A DNA stretch of 64,000 nucleotides from Pelagibacteraceae bacterium AG-404-P07 (GTDB taxonomy: Bacteria > Pseudomonadota > Alphaproteobacteria > Pelagibacterales > Pelagibacteraceae): assembly GCA_003216235.1 (NCBI GenBank), contig QCJE01000001.1, positions 1 through 64,000 of the forward strand, written 5' to 3'. This document shows positions 55,968 through 64,000 of the stretch, in pieces. The position numbers and the translations under genes are program-made. Position 1 is the stretch's first letter. Every line of letters starts with the position of its first letter. The notes beneath the pieces are model-generated. The model worked only from the letters and a program-made list of their open reading frames with translations, did not search any database and was not told the DNA's origin.

Positions 55968-57596
55968 ATGGCAAATTACTTTATTACACAGCTAAAATAT
56001 TTAGCAATCTATATAAGATTAACAAAAAAAATAAAAAAAAATAATCTTAAAAACAATTTTTCAAAAAAAAAAATTATACTTTGTGAACTCAATAATTTCT
56101 CAAGTTTTCAAATACCAATATTTTATTTTTTAAATCATTTTTTACATTCTTTCCCTTATGAAATCAGAGGTTTTTATAATTATTCTGTGATTAAACATTC
56201 AATTGATGAAAATTATTTCATTTTTTTCTTAAGGAAATATGTATTTAACTTAATGATAAAAAAAATTTACAAACTATTTAATGTAAAAAATTTTATATAT
56301 CCTAGAAAAGTCCACAATCAAACTAAGGTGAATAAGTATCATAGTAAAATAATAAATTTAAAATCAAAAAAAAAATTAACAAATTTTAAAGTACAGGATG
56401 TTTTAATTGGAGATTTAATCTATGATACATATTGTAAAAAATATCGTGAACCAACTTTAAATTTCAAGGATCAAAGGTTTTCAAATTTAGTTAGAGAATC
56501 TATAAATCTATTATTTTTTTGGTTAGAATATTTTGAAAATAATCAAGATATTGAAAAAGTTGTCAACTCACATGCTGTATATTCATACGGTATAATACTA
56601 AGAGTTGCATTAAAATTTAATAAAAAAGCTTACTTACTAAGTTTAGATAGAATTAAAAGATTAAATAAAAGATTTCCTTTTGAAATACATCATAAAGATT
56701 TTGATTTAATTCGATTCAACAAATTAAATTTAAAAAAAAGGAAAAAAATATATTTACAAGGAAAACATATTTTAGATAATGTGCTTAAAGGAAATGAAAA
56801 GTCTTTTAATATTGTTTCCACTCTTAAAAAAAATTCATTTCTTAAAAATAATCAAAAATCTTTGATCAAAAAAAATAATAAAATTAAGATATTAGTTTCT
56901 CCTCATGATTTTTATGATGCTCCTCACGGATGGGGGGATCATGTTTTGTTTTCAGATTATTATGAGTGGCTTAGATACATATTAAATTTATCTTTAAAAA
57001 CAAATTATAATTGGTATATAAAAAGTCACCCTGATTTAGTTGGCAAACTTGGCACAACACAGAGAAAATCTAGATCAATTATAGACGAGATGTTTAATAA
57101 TAAAAAAAATATTACTGTTCTTCCTCCGAATTATTCAAATTATAGAATTGTGAAAGATAAAATTGATTTTATTATAACTTGTCATGGTAGTGTAGCATAT
57201 GAATTTCCTTATTTTAAAATTCCCACAATAACTTGTTCAAAAGTAAATCCATTTATTAATTGTAAATTTAATATACATGCAAAAAGTAAAAATCATTTAA
57301 AATATATTATTTTTAATTTAAAAAAGTTTAAAAAAAATTCATCAATTAAAAAAGAGGAGATATATAAATATTTTGCAAATAGATATGTTTTTTATAATAC
57401 TAATGATTGGTTATTTAATTTTTTTGAATATTCAAACTATTTAAAAGGATGGTATAGAAGAGACGGGCCTGAATTATACTATTATTGGTTAAAAAATTAT
57501 GAAAAAATAAGTATAAAAAATATTAATTTAACTATTGATAAATTTATTAAATCTGAAGATATTTTAATGAACAAAGAACATTTAAATAAACAATGA
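55968..57596 (+). CDS. Unknown 542-residue protein, capsule-transferase-like C-terminus
   Basis: No family recognised with certainty. The N-terminal half is basic and Phe/Tyr-rich without a signal peptide or clear membrane helix. The C-terminal half (about 300-500) has ILVSPHDFYDAPHGWGDH, WYIKSHPDL, NITVLPPNYS and ITCHGSVAYEFPYFKIPTIT, which recall GT-B folds such as KpsS/KpsC capsule transferases. It heads a plus-strand set of four genes and overlaps the aminotransferase gene by 4 nt. A glycosyl or glycerol-phosphate transferase is a fair guess. Confidence 0.55.
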   Translation: MANYFITQLKYLAIYIRLTKKIKKNNLKNNFSKKKIILCELNNFSSFQIPIFYFLNHFLHSFPYEIRGFYNYSVIKHSIDENYFIFFLRKYVFNLMIKKIYKLFNVKNFIYPRKVHNQTKVNKYHSKIINLKSKKKLTNFKVQDVLIGDLIYDTYCKKYREPTLNFKDQRFSNLVRESINLLFFWLEYFENNQDIEKVVNSHAVYSYGIILRVALKFNKKAYLLSLDRIKRLNKRFPFEIHHKDFDLIRFNKLNLKKRKKIYLQGKHILDNVLKGNEKSFNIVSTLKKNSFLKNNQKSLIKKNNKIKILVSPHDFYDAPHGWGDHVLFSDYYEWLRYILNLSLKTNYNWYIKSHPDLVGKLGTTQRKSRSIIDEMFNNKKNITVLPPNYSNYRIVKDKIDFIITCHGSVAYEFPYFKIPTITCSKVNPFINCKFNIHAKSKNHLKYIIFNLKKFKKNSSIKKEEIYKYFANRYVFYNTNDWLFNFFEYSNYLKGWYRRDGPELYYYWLKNYEKISIKNINLTIDKFIKSEDILMNKEHLNKQ

Positions 57597-58693
57597 AACC
57601 AATACCTTTATATTCTCCTACAATTGGCATTAATGAAAAAAAAAATGTTATAAGTTGTTTAGATGAAAAATGGATATCATCAAAAGGAAAATTCATAAAA
57701 TTGTTTGAAAATGAATTTAAGAAATTTACAAATATAAAACACTGCACAACGGCAGTAAATGGGACAGCAGCTTTGCACTTATGTCTTTTAGCGCTCAATA
57801 TTAGACAAAATGATGAAATAATTGTTCCAACATTTACTTATATTGCGTCTGTAAACTGCATTAAATATGTGGGTGCAAAACCTATATTTGTGGACTCAGA
57901 TTTTGGTACAATGCAAATATCAATAAAAGATATAGAGAAGAAAATATCAAAAAAGACAAAAGCTATTATAGTGCCACATCTTTATGGTTATACATGTAAT
58001 CTATCAAAACTTCTGAAATTGAAAAAAAAACACAATTTATACCTTATTGAGGATTGTGCTGAAGCCCTAGGTTCTTTTTATAAAAAAAAACATTTAGGAA
58101 ATTTTGGTGATATCTGCACTTTTAGTTTTTTTGGCAGTAAAACTATTTCTACAGGAGAAGGGGGGATGGTATGTTCAAATAAGAAATTCTTGATAAAGAA
58201 AGTTAAAAAATATAAAGGCCAAGGTTTAAGTGTTACAAATAAAAAAAAATATTACTGGCATGATGTTATTGGTTATAATTATAGAATGACAAATATTTGT
58301 GCATCATTAGGTTTTGCTCAAATTAAAAAAATCTCAAAAATCTTAAAAAGGAAAAAATATATATTCAATTTTTACAAAAAAAATTTAGATGCTAAACATG
58401 TAAAGTTTCCAAATGAAGTGCATGGTCTTGATAACTGCTATTGGCTAACAGTAATTTTTTTTCAATCTAAAAAAATAAATCAAATTATAAATAAAATACT
58501 TAATAAAAATAACATTGAAACTAGACCGACATTTTATCCTATTCACACCATGCCAATGTATAAAAAGAAAAATAATTTCAAAAACGCAATACAATTAAAT
58601 AATCTAGGTTTGTGTTTACCAAGCTATCCTGACATAGAAAATAGACAATTAAAAAAAATATGTAAGATAATTAATGATTATTTTAAAAAATGA
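57593..58693 (+). CDS. DegT/DnrJ aminotransferase, perosamine synthase-like
   Basis: PLP enzyme adding an amino group to a 4-keto sugar nucleotide. IPLYSPTIG start, PTFTYIASVNCIKYVGAKPIFVD, EDCAEALGS and the PLP lysine K183 in FFGSKTISTGEGG all fit the RfbE/Per group, which forms GDP-perosamine from GDP-4-keto-6-deoxymannose. That substrate would come from gmd at 40884. Length is 366 residues. It overlaps both neighbours by 4 nt. Confidence 0.85.
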   Translation: MKPIPLYSPTIGINEKKNVISCLDEKWISSKGKFIKLFENEFKKFTNIKHCTTAVNGTAALHLCLLALNIRQNDEIIVPTFTYIASVNCIKYVGAKPIFVDSDFGTMQISIKDIEKKISKKTKAIIVPHLYGYTCNLSKLLKLKKKHNLYLIEDCAEALGSFYKKKHLGNFGDICTFSFFGSKTISTGEGGMVCSNKKFLIKKVKKYKGQGLSVTNKKKYYWHDVIGYNYRMTNICASLGFAQIKKISKILKRKKYIFNFYKKNLDAKHVKFPNEVHGLDNCYWLTVIFFQSKKINQIINKILNKNNIETRPTFYPIHTMPMYKKKNNFKNAIQLNNLGLCLPSYPDIENRQLKKICKIINDYFKK

Positions 58694-59259
58694 CAAAAGG
58701 TTATTTAAATTTTTCAAAATTAAAAAAAATAGGTTTCAAAAAATTAGGGAAAAATGTTTTAATTTCAAAAAAAGCTTCTTTCATTAACCCAAAAAATATT
58801 TCTATAGGCTCTAATGTGAGAATTGATGACTACGCAATTATAATAGCTATCAGAGGTATGGTCATAATTAAAAATAATATACACATAGGTAGTTTTTGTT
58901 ATCTGAATGGATCTGAAAATTTATTTATTGGAAATTATTGTAACTTATCACAAGGAGTAAAAATTTATACGAAATCTGATAATTATGATGGCTCAACAAT
59001 TACAAATCCAACATTTAAAGAAAAATATACAAAACCTATTAAAGGAAAAGTTTATCTAGATGAGCACTGTATAATTGGACCAGGTACAGTTATTCTTCCT
59101 GGTGTCACATTAGATAAAGGCGTGTCTGTCGGGGCACTATCATTAATAAAGAAAAATTTAAAAAAATGGAATGTGTATGCTGGTATACCCGTCAAAAAAA
59201 TTAAAAAAAGAAAAATAATTACAAAAAAAATGGAACATGCCGCATTAAATGAAAAATAA
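58690..59259 (+). CDS. Hexapeptide-repeat acyltransferase (CatB/WbbJ-like)
   Basis: Left-handed beta-helix acetyltransferase. Repeats of the (L/I/V)GXXXX kind run from about residue 30 to 165, with IGSNVRIDDYA, IHIGSFCYLNG, IGNYCNLSQGV, and the late IIGPGTVILPGVTLDKGVSVGALS. AGIPVKKIKKR closes the fold as in CatB-type enzymes. Length is 189 residues. Next to a perosamine-synthase-like gene it may N-acetylate the amino sugar or O-acetylate the glycan. Confidence 0.85.
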   Translation: MTKGYLNFSKLKKIGFKKLGKNVLISKKASFINPKNISIGSNVRIDDYAIIIAIRGMVIIKNNIHIGSFCYLNGSENLFIGNYCNLSQGVKIYTKSDNYDGSTITNPTFKEKYTKPIKGKVYLDEHCIIGPGTVILPGVTLDKGVSVGALSLIKKNLKKWNVYAGIPVKKIKKRKIITKKMEHAALNEK

Positions 59260-60454
59260 AATTCTCCTAAACCCTTTTTTTTTTTTGAATTGGAATGGTG
59301 GAATTGATGTATTTTTATACTTTCTTAATGGAATAAAAAATTTAGATAGAAAATTTGAATTATTTATAGTTTTACCAAAAAACAATATCAATACTCAAAT
59401 CAAAAAAAAGATATATCCTTTTTATAGTTTGTTTAATTTTTTTTTTAATAAAAAAAAATTTTCTTATAAATGGCCTCTTACGGATGGAGTTAAAACAATT
59501 GAAAATTATATTATAAAAAATGGTATAAGAATTAGAATAATTGATAAAGATTACTCAAATTTAGTATCAACAATTCAAGAAATAAACCCAAAATTAATAT
59601 TTCCTGTAGCTAAACCATTTAAAAGGTATAAAGAAAAAAATATTTTTTATGTTTTCGATTTACAACATGAATACCTTAAGAAATATTTTTCTTCAGATGA
59701 AATTAAAAGTAGAAAATTAGAAATTAAAAAAAATTTAAATAATTGCGATTCTATTATAGTTAATGCAAAAAATACAAAGAAAAATCTTAGGAGTATTTAT
59801 TCAAGAAATTTAATAGGGAAAAAAATTCATTCAATACCTTTTGCTCCAAACATAAATTTAAATAATCTAAAATTCAGGAGAAATATAAAAAAAATTTATA
59901 ATATAAAAAAGAAATATTTTATTGTTTGCAATCAGTTATGGGTACATAAAAATCATAAATTCGTTATTAAAGCATTTAATAATTATTGCAAAAAAGGAGG
60001 AAAAAATGACCTCATATTTACTGGAGACACTCATGATAGAAGAATGCCGAATTTCCTCAATGAAATATTAGATCTTATAAATAAATTTGAACTCAATGAT
60101 AGAATTAAGATATTAGGAAATATTTTGAAAAATGATCAGTTGTTTCTTATGAAAAATTCTGAGGCTTTGATACAAGCAAGTTTATTTGAGGGAGGTCCCG
60201 GAGGTGGATCTGCTTACGAGGCCATGAGCCTAAATGTTCCAATTTTTGCATCTAATATTAAAGTGAATTTAGAAATGGGTAAAAGTAAAAACTTAAAATA
60301 TTTTGATCCTTATAAAGTTGATAAATTAACTTATTTAATGCTCAATTATAAATTTAAAACAAAAAAATATAGTTTGAAAGAAATTAAAAAATTTTCAAAA
60401 AAACAACAAAAAAAAACGACTATTTTTTTTGATAGGATATTTTCAAATTTTTAA
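59249..60454 (+). CDS. Family 4 (GT-B) glycosyltransferase
   Basis: GT-B protein with NWNGGIDVFLYFLNGIKNL at the N-terminus, DLQHEYLKKYFSSDEI and VNAKNTKKNLRSIY mid-way, NQLWVHKNHKFVIKAF at the hinge, and ASLFEGGPGGGSAYEAMSLNVPIFASN for donor binding. The pattern is of the wbuB/mannosyltransferase kind. Length is 401 residues. It overlaps the acyltransferase gene by 11 nt and the convergent pseC by 12 nt. Confidence 0.87.
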   Translation: MKNKILLNPFFFLNWNGGIDVFLYFLNGIKNLDRKFELFIVLPKNNINTQIKKKIYPFYSLFNFFFNKKKFSYKWPLTDGVKTIENYIIKNGIRIRIIDKDYSNLVSTIQEINPKLIFPVAKPFKRYKEKNIFYVFDLQHEYLKKYFSSDEIKSRKLEIKKNLNNCDSIIVNAKNTKKNLRSIYSRNLIGKKIHSIPFAPNINLNNLKFRRNIKKIYNIKKKYFIVCNQLWVHKNHKFVIKAFNNYCKKGGKNDLIFTGDTHDRRMPNFLNEILDLINKFELNDRIKILGNILKNDQLFLMKNSEALIQASLFEGGPGGGSAYEAMSLNVPIFASNIKVNLEMGKSKNLKYFDPYKVDKLTYLMLNYKFKTKKYSLKEIKKFSKKQQKKTTIFFDRIFSNF

Positions 60455-61591
60455 ATTAAAAATTTTTTTACATTTACTTAGAAAAAAATTCACATTTCTT
60501 TTTGATAAATCGTTATAAATTGGCAATGAAAGCTCTTGATCATAAAATATCATAGAATTTTTAAAATCTTTTTTTTTAAAAGAATATTTTTTTTTATAAT
60601 AAGGTTGAGAATTTACTGGAATGTAATGTACCTGTAGTTTTATATTAAATTTTAAAAATTTTTTTATGACAAAATCTCTACTTTCTTTTATTTTTTTAAA
60701 ATTGATAAGTAAAGGATATAGATGATACGAATTAAAATTATGAGCAATATTTTTAGGAATTTTAAAAATATCATATTTTGAAAAAAAATTATCATAAACT
60801 TTTGCTATTTTTCTCCTTTTAGAAATAAATTTATCAAGTCTTTTAAGCTGACTTATTCCAAGTGCACAATTAATATCTGGAAGTCTAAAATTATAACCCA
60901 ATTCATTCATTTTATAGCTCCAGTATTTATTATTTTTTCTCTCAATTCCATGTGATCTCAATATTTTTATTCTCTGATGAAGATTTTTATCATTTGATAG
61001 AATGGCTCCACCCTCTCCAGTAGTAATAGCTTTTGCTGGGTGAAAACTTAAAGTTGTTATATCTGCATACTTACAAGCATATCCAGAATTATTATTTATT
61101 CTTGAACCTATTGCATGACAATTGTCATTAATTAATTTTATACCGTATTTTCTCTTTAATCTTAAAAATTTTTTCCAATTTGCTGGCTGACCACCATAAT
61201 CAGTAACTATAGCTGATTTAATTTTTTTATATTTATCTTTTTTTAGTTTTTCCTCAAGTTTATCTGCATCCATGCAGTAATCATTCATATCTATATCTAT
61301 AAAAAGTGGCCTGGCTCCTAAATGTTCAATAGCATTCACAGAAGATAGAAATGTTATTGGTGGTACTGCAATATGATCACCTTTTTTCCAATTTAAAACT
61401 TTACCGGCTAAAATTAGTGCTGATGATCCATTATTGACTACTGTTGCATTCTTACATTTAAATTTTCTTTTCAGCTTAGCTTCAAAAATATTTACTAACG
61501 GTCCTTGAGTAATAAATTCATTTTTTAAAGATTTAACAACTTCATTTATATCAGAATAAGAAATACTCTGTTTTGTGTAGGAAATTAACAT
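60443..61591 (-). CDS. pseC: PseC-like UDP-4-keto sugar aminotransferase
   Basis: PLP aminotransferase of the DegT family forming UDP-4-amino-4,6-dideoxy-L-AltNAc in pseudaminic acid synthesis. I take the ATG at 61591, one base after pseB, because the protein then starts MLISYTKQSIS like known PseC; the frame is open to 61645 but would overlap pseB by 53 nt. The PLP lysine is K187 in FHPAKAITTGEGG, with DNCHAIGS earlier. Length is 382 residues. The C-terminal YHLYPLLI and QVHYIPV are PseC marks. Confidence 0.88.
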   Translation of the reverse strand: MLISYTKQSISYSDINEVVKSLKNEFITQGPLVNIFEAKLKRKFKCKNATVVNNGSSALILAGKVLNWKKGDHIAVPPITFLSSVNAIEHLGARPLFIDIDMNDYCMDADKLEEKLKKDKYKKIKSAIVTDYGGQPANWKKFLRLKRKYGIKLINDNCHAIGSRINNNSGYACKYADITTLSFHPAKAITTGEGGAILSNDKNLHQRIKILRSHGIERKNNKYWSYKMNELGYNFRLPDINCALGISQLKRLDKFISKRRKIAKVYDNFFSKYDIFKIPKNIAHNFNSYHLYPLLINFKKIKESRDFVIKKFLKFNIKLQVHYIPVNSQPYYKKKYSFKKKDFKNSMIFYDQELSLPIYNDLSKRNVNFFLSKCKKIFNLKI

Positions 61592-61592
61592 T

Positions 61593-62579
61593 TTATTTTT
61601 CAAAATCGGAAATATTTTTAAAGATAAGTTTTTTAATTTCGTCAACTTTTAAAAAATTTTTATTATTAAAGCTATTATAGGAATTTAGGGAAATGATTCT
61701 TTTATTCTTTTTTAATTTAATGTTTTTTAAAGGATAAAGAATAAATGACTCTTTATTTTCTTTTGAATAATAAAATTCAGAACTATTAACCAATTCTTCG
61801 TGAATCTTTTCGCCTTTTCTAATTCCTATAATATTAATTTTCCTATTCTTATTTATCGCATTTGTTATGTCTAAAATCTTATAAGATGGGCATTTTGGTA
61901 TAAATATTTCTTGACCTGTCATTTTTTGAATACAATTATCTACAAACTTAACTGCCTGGTCCAATGTAATATTAAATCTTGTCATATTCTTATCTGTTAC
62001 AGTAAAATTTTTATTTTGTTGGTTTTGTCTTAATAAAATTGGAATTACCGAGCCTCTACTTCCCATCACGTTTCCATATCTAACTACACTAAATTTACAT
62101 CTCGACTTACCTTTAAATAAATTTGCAGAAATAAAAAGTTTTTCAGCAGTTAGTTTTGTTGAACCATATAAGTTCAGTGGAGACACAGCTTTATCTGTAC
62201 TTACTAAAATTGTTTTATTGATATTTTTGTTTATACAAACTTCAATTATATTTTGAGTACCTACGATGTTAGTTTGAACCGTTTCAAATGGGTTATACTC
62301 TGTTGTTGGGACTTGTTTTAATGCCGCGGAATGTATTACTACATCAATATCCTCATTAATTGCCCATTGTAATCTATTTTTATCTCTAACATCTCCAATA
62401 TAAAATCTAAAAATACTCAAATTTGATTTAACAAAAGAAGATTCTTTCATTAGTTGTTGTTTAAATTCGTCTCTACTAAAAACTATAATTTTCTTTGCTA
62501 ATTTTTTTTTGATTAATAAACTAATAAATTTCTTTGCAAATGAACCTGTCCCCCCAGTAATAAAATAATTTTTTTTCAT
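61593..62579 (-). CDS. pseB: PseB-like UDP-GlcNAc 4,6-dehydratase (inverting)
   Basis: SDR that makes UDP-2-acetamido-2,6-dideoxy-beta-L-arabino-hexos-4-ulose from UDP-GlcNAc, the first step to pseudaminic acid. ITGGTGSFAKKF (7-18), VFSRDEFKQQLM, HSAALKQVPTTEYNPFE, STDKAVSPLNLYGSTK and RYGNVMGSRGSVIP are strong marks. Length is 328 residues. It lies 8 nt after the ABC transporter gene and one base before pseC. Other pse genes (H, G, I, F) are not in the window. Confidence 0.92.
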   Translation of the reverse strand: MKKNYFITGGTGSFAKKFISLLIKKKLAKKIIVFSRDEFKQQLMKESSFVKSNLSIFRFYIGDVRDKNRLQWAINEDIDVVIHSAALKQVPTTEYNPFETVQTNIVGTQNIIEVCINKNINKTILVSTDKAVSPLNLYGSTKLTAEKLFISANLFKGKSRCKFSVVRYGNVMGSRGSVIPILLRQNQQNKNFTVTDKNMTRFNITLDQAVKFVDNCIQKMTGQEIFIPKCPSYKILDITNAINKNRKINIIGIRKGEKIHEELVNSSEFYYSKENKESFILYPLKNIKLKKNKRIISLNSYNSFNNKNFLKVDEIKKLIFKNISDFEK

Positions 62580-62587
62580 ATCAAAAT

Positions 62588-64000
62588 TTAATTTAATTCC
62601 AAAATTTTTTTATCTTTAATTTTATATTTTTTATCACATAATAAAAAATCTTTTTCATCATGAGATATGATTATAATTGTTTTATTCTTTTTTAGTTTAT
62701 TTATCAAATTAAGAATTTGGTTATAATTTTTACTATCAAGACTATTAAATGATTCATCAAAAATAATTATTGATGAATTATTATATAATGCTCTTGCAAT
62801 ACCGATTCTTTGCGCTTGCCCACCTGATATTCTTGCTCCAAGTTCACCAAGAGACTCTTCTTTTTTTTTTGTAAATTCCTGAATATTTAAATTGCTCAAT
62901 ATTTCATCTATTAATTTATGATTTATTTTACTTTGATCATTTTCCAATGCAATATTCTCAAAAATATTTGAGTCAAAAATATAAATAGATTGCTGAATAT
63001 AACTTATCTGATTTTTCCAATTATTTTCTTCATGAATGTCTTGCTCTTCTCCATCTAAATATATAGTTCCATTATCTATTTTTAATAAACCACAAATAAT
63101 ATCAACTAAAGTACTTTTTCCACAGCCACTTTCCCCTTGAATTCCAATGCACGAATTTTTTTTTATTAATAAATTTAAATTTTCAAAAATTTTTTGATCA
63201 TTATAATTAAAATTAACATCTCTTAATTCTAAAGAATCATTAAACACTAAATCTTTTTTTTGTAATTGTATTTGATTTTTTTTATCTAATTCAACTTCTT
63301 TTAAGACAGGTACTAAATAATCTGCTGCTGTATTAGAAAAATTCATCCTCTGGTATGATCTAATTAAAGATATCACATTTGGCATAATCCTAAAAGAGGA
63401 AGCAACAAAAATTCCAATTGTTGCCAAATGTTGTTGTGAATTATCTTGATTAAGTAACACCACAATCAAGAATAAAAATACCACCATTACTTCAAGTATT
63501 AGTCTTGGAATATTTGAAATTAAACTTCTTGTAACATTTAAGTTAGCCATTCGATTTAATCTTTTTTTTAGATCTTTTCTAAAGAAATTTTTTTTCTGAT
63601 AAACGGTAAGTTCTCTTATTCCTTCAAATATTTGTTTTACATTATCAATCATTTTGTAATTCATTGATCTTCTTTGACTTCCAAAAAAAATTATTTTTTC
63701 TCTAAAGATTAATGCAAATATGAAATAAAATAATATCGAAAATAATATAAGATAAACTGTATATTCAAAATTTACATTAAATAAAAATATAGAAAAAAAT
63801 AAAATTGTTATTAAGTTCAATAATATTGTCAAAATTGGTTGAACAAAATTTGTATTAAGTTGTTTAGCTTCCATGAGTATTTCTCTTACAAAAAAAGAAG
63901 AGTCTTTATTTGATAGCCAATCATATCTTTTTGATAGAAAACTTTCTAAAATTTGCTCCTGATGGAAAATAGTTAAATATGAAAAATAATATGAAGAAAT
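62588..64000 (-). CDS. ABC transporter, membrane and ATPase domains, PglK/MsbA-like (5' end cut)
   Basis: Fused half-transporter that could flip a lipid-linked oligosaccharide. The frame stays open to the right edge, adding at least 42 residues (with QILESFLSKRYDWLSNKDSSFFVREIL) before the first in-frame ATG at 63874, so the start is beyond the window. Four or so membrane helices are seen. The ATPase part has Walker A GESGCGKST, signature ISGGQAQR, Walker B IIIFDES and switch histidine IIIISHDEKD. It heads the pseB-pseC transcript. PglK fits better than MsbA by context. Confidence 0.85.
   Translation of the reverse strand: MSSYYFSYLTIFHQEQILESFLSKRYDWLSNKDSSFFVREILMEAKQLNTNFVQPILTILLNLITILFFSIFLFNVNFEYTVYLILFSILFYFIFALIFREKIIFFGSQRRSMNYKMIDNVKQIFEGIRELTVYQKKNFFRKDLKKRLNRMANLNVTRSLISNIPRLILEVMVVFLFLIVVLLNQDNSQQHLATIGIFVASSFRIMPNVISLIRSYQRMNFSNTAADYLVPVLKEVELDKKNQIQLQKKDLVFNDSLELRDVNFNYNDQKIFENLNLLIKKNSCIGIQGESGCGKSTLVDIICGLLKIDNGTIYLDGEEQDIHEENNWKNQISYIQQSIYIFDSNIFENIALENDQSKINHKLIDEILSNLNIQEFTKKKEESLGELGARISGGQAQRIGIARALYNNSSIIIFDESFNSLDSKNYNQILNLINKLKKNKTIIIISHDEKDFLLCDKKYKIKDKKILELN

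Larger units (their letters stand above)
37186..64000. other. Surface polysaccharide hypervariable island (SAR11 HVR2-like)
   Basis: From here to the right edge every gene concerns nucleotide sugars, glycosyl transfer, sugar modification or glycan export. Strand changes are frequent (seven runs). Base composition looks even more A+T-rich than the left half. The border is sharp at 5S rRNA. In SAR11 genomes such an island sits between 23S and 5S; I infer that 16S-23S lies beyond 64000 on the same strand as 5S. No integrase, transposase or direct repeat was seen at the border. Confidence 0.8.

Noticed and set aside
61592..61645. ATG at 61645 as the pseC start
   Set aside because: It would overlap pseB by 53 nt and add 18 residues absent from PseC proteins; the ATG at 61591 fits.
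37186..64000. Prophage, transposon or CRISPR within the island
   Set aside because: No integrase, transposase, terminal repeats or spaced direct repeats were seen; gene content is entirely glycan-related.

Overview
The window looks like a chromosomal segment of a SAR11-type marine alphaproteobacterium (Candidatus Pelagibacter or a close relative). The reasons are very high A+T, genes packed with spacers of a few bases or short overlaps, alphaproteobacterial gene order (xseB-ispA-dxs, tol-pal-tilS-ftsH-folP-glmM, tkt-gap-pgk-fda, split pntAA/pntAB/pntB), and an isolated 5S rRNA gene next to a large surface-polysaccharide island. That last arrangement matches, from memory, the published SAR11 hypervariable region between the 23S and 5S rRNA genes. 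No database was searched; names rest on motifs, lengths and neighbours.

Positions 1-36885 are core genome. From the left: the end of aroC, then isoprenoid genes (dxs, ispA) with xseB, threonylcarbamoyl-AMP synthase, a two-gene ABC exporter, tRNA-Arg, rluD and rpoH. A long minus-strand block follows: purA, thiD, glmM, folP, ftsH, tilS, cpoB, pal, tolB, tolA, tolR, tolQ, a phage-type RuvC resolvase, yebC, a YmdB-type phosphoesterase, 5-formyl-THF cyclo-ligase, zapA and a coiled-coil gene. A plus-strand block starts at 23795: tkt, gap, pgk, class I aldolase, thiE, efp, suhB, rpmE, trcR, rpsU, initiator tRNA and an O-antigen ligase-like gene. Transaldolase and the proton-translocating transhydrogenase (pntB, pntAB, pntAA) return to the minus strand, preceded by a 36-residue membrane protein gene, rpmJ and the orphan 5S gene.

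Positions 37186-64000 form one continuous surface-glycan island, more A+T-rich by eye and with many strand switches. It encodes a WecA-like lipid-phosphate glycosyl-1-phosphate transferase, about ten glycosyltransferases or candidates, GDP-mannose dehydratase and GDP-fucose synthase, a second divergent Gmd, UDP-glucuronate-epimerase-like and other SDR enzymes, a perosamine-synthase-like aminotransferase with a hexapeptide acyltransferase, PseB and PseC, sugar C-methyltransferase and cupin enzymes, FkbM-type methyltransferases, a STELLO/DUF288 protein, a tandem pair of fucosyltransferase-like proteins and a PglK/MsbA-like ABC flippase running off the right edge. Together these can make GDP-fucose, GDP-perosamine-type and pseudaminic-type precursors, build a lipid-linked glycan and flip it; the O-antigen ligase at 32020 could attach it.

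The most unusual signals are at RNA-mRNA junctions. The orphan 5S has its own promoter-like sequence and ends 8 nt before the rpmJ start. The initiator tRNA ends 5 nt before the O-antigen ligase start. rpsU appears to start at ATT behind a strong Shine-Dalgarno, overlapped by a 22-codon leader ORF. The ruvC slot holds a phage-type resolvase, with ruvA, ruvB and ybgC missing from their usual place.
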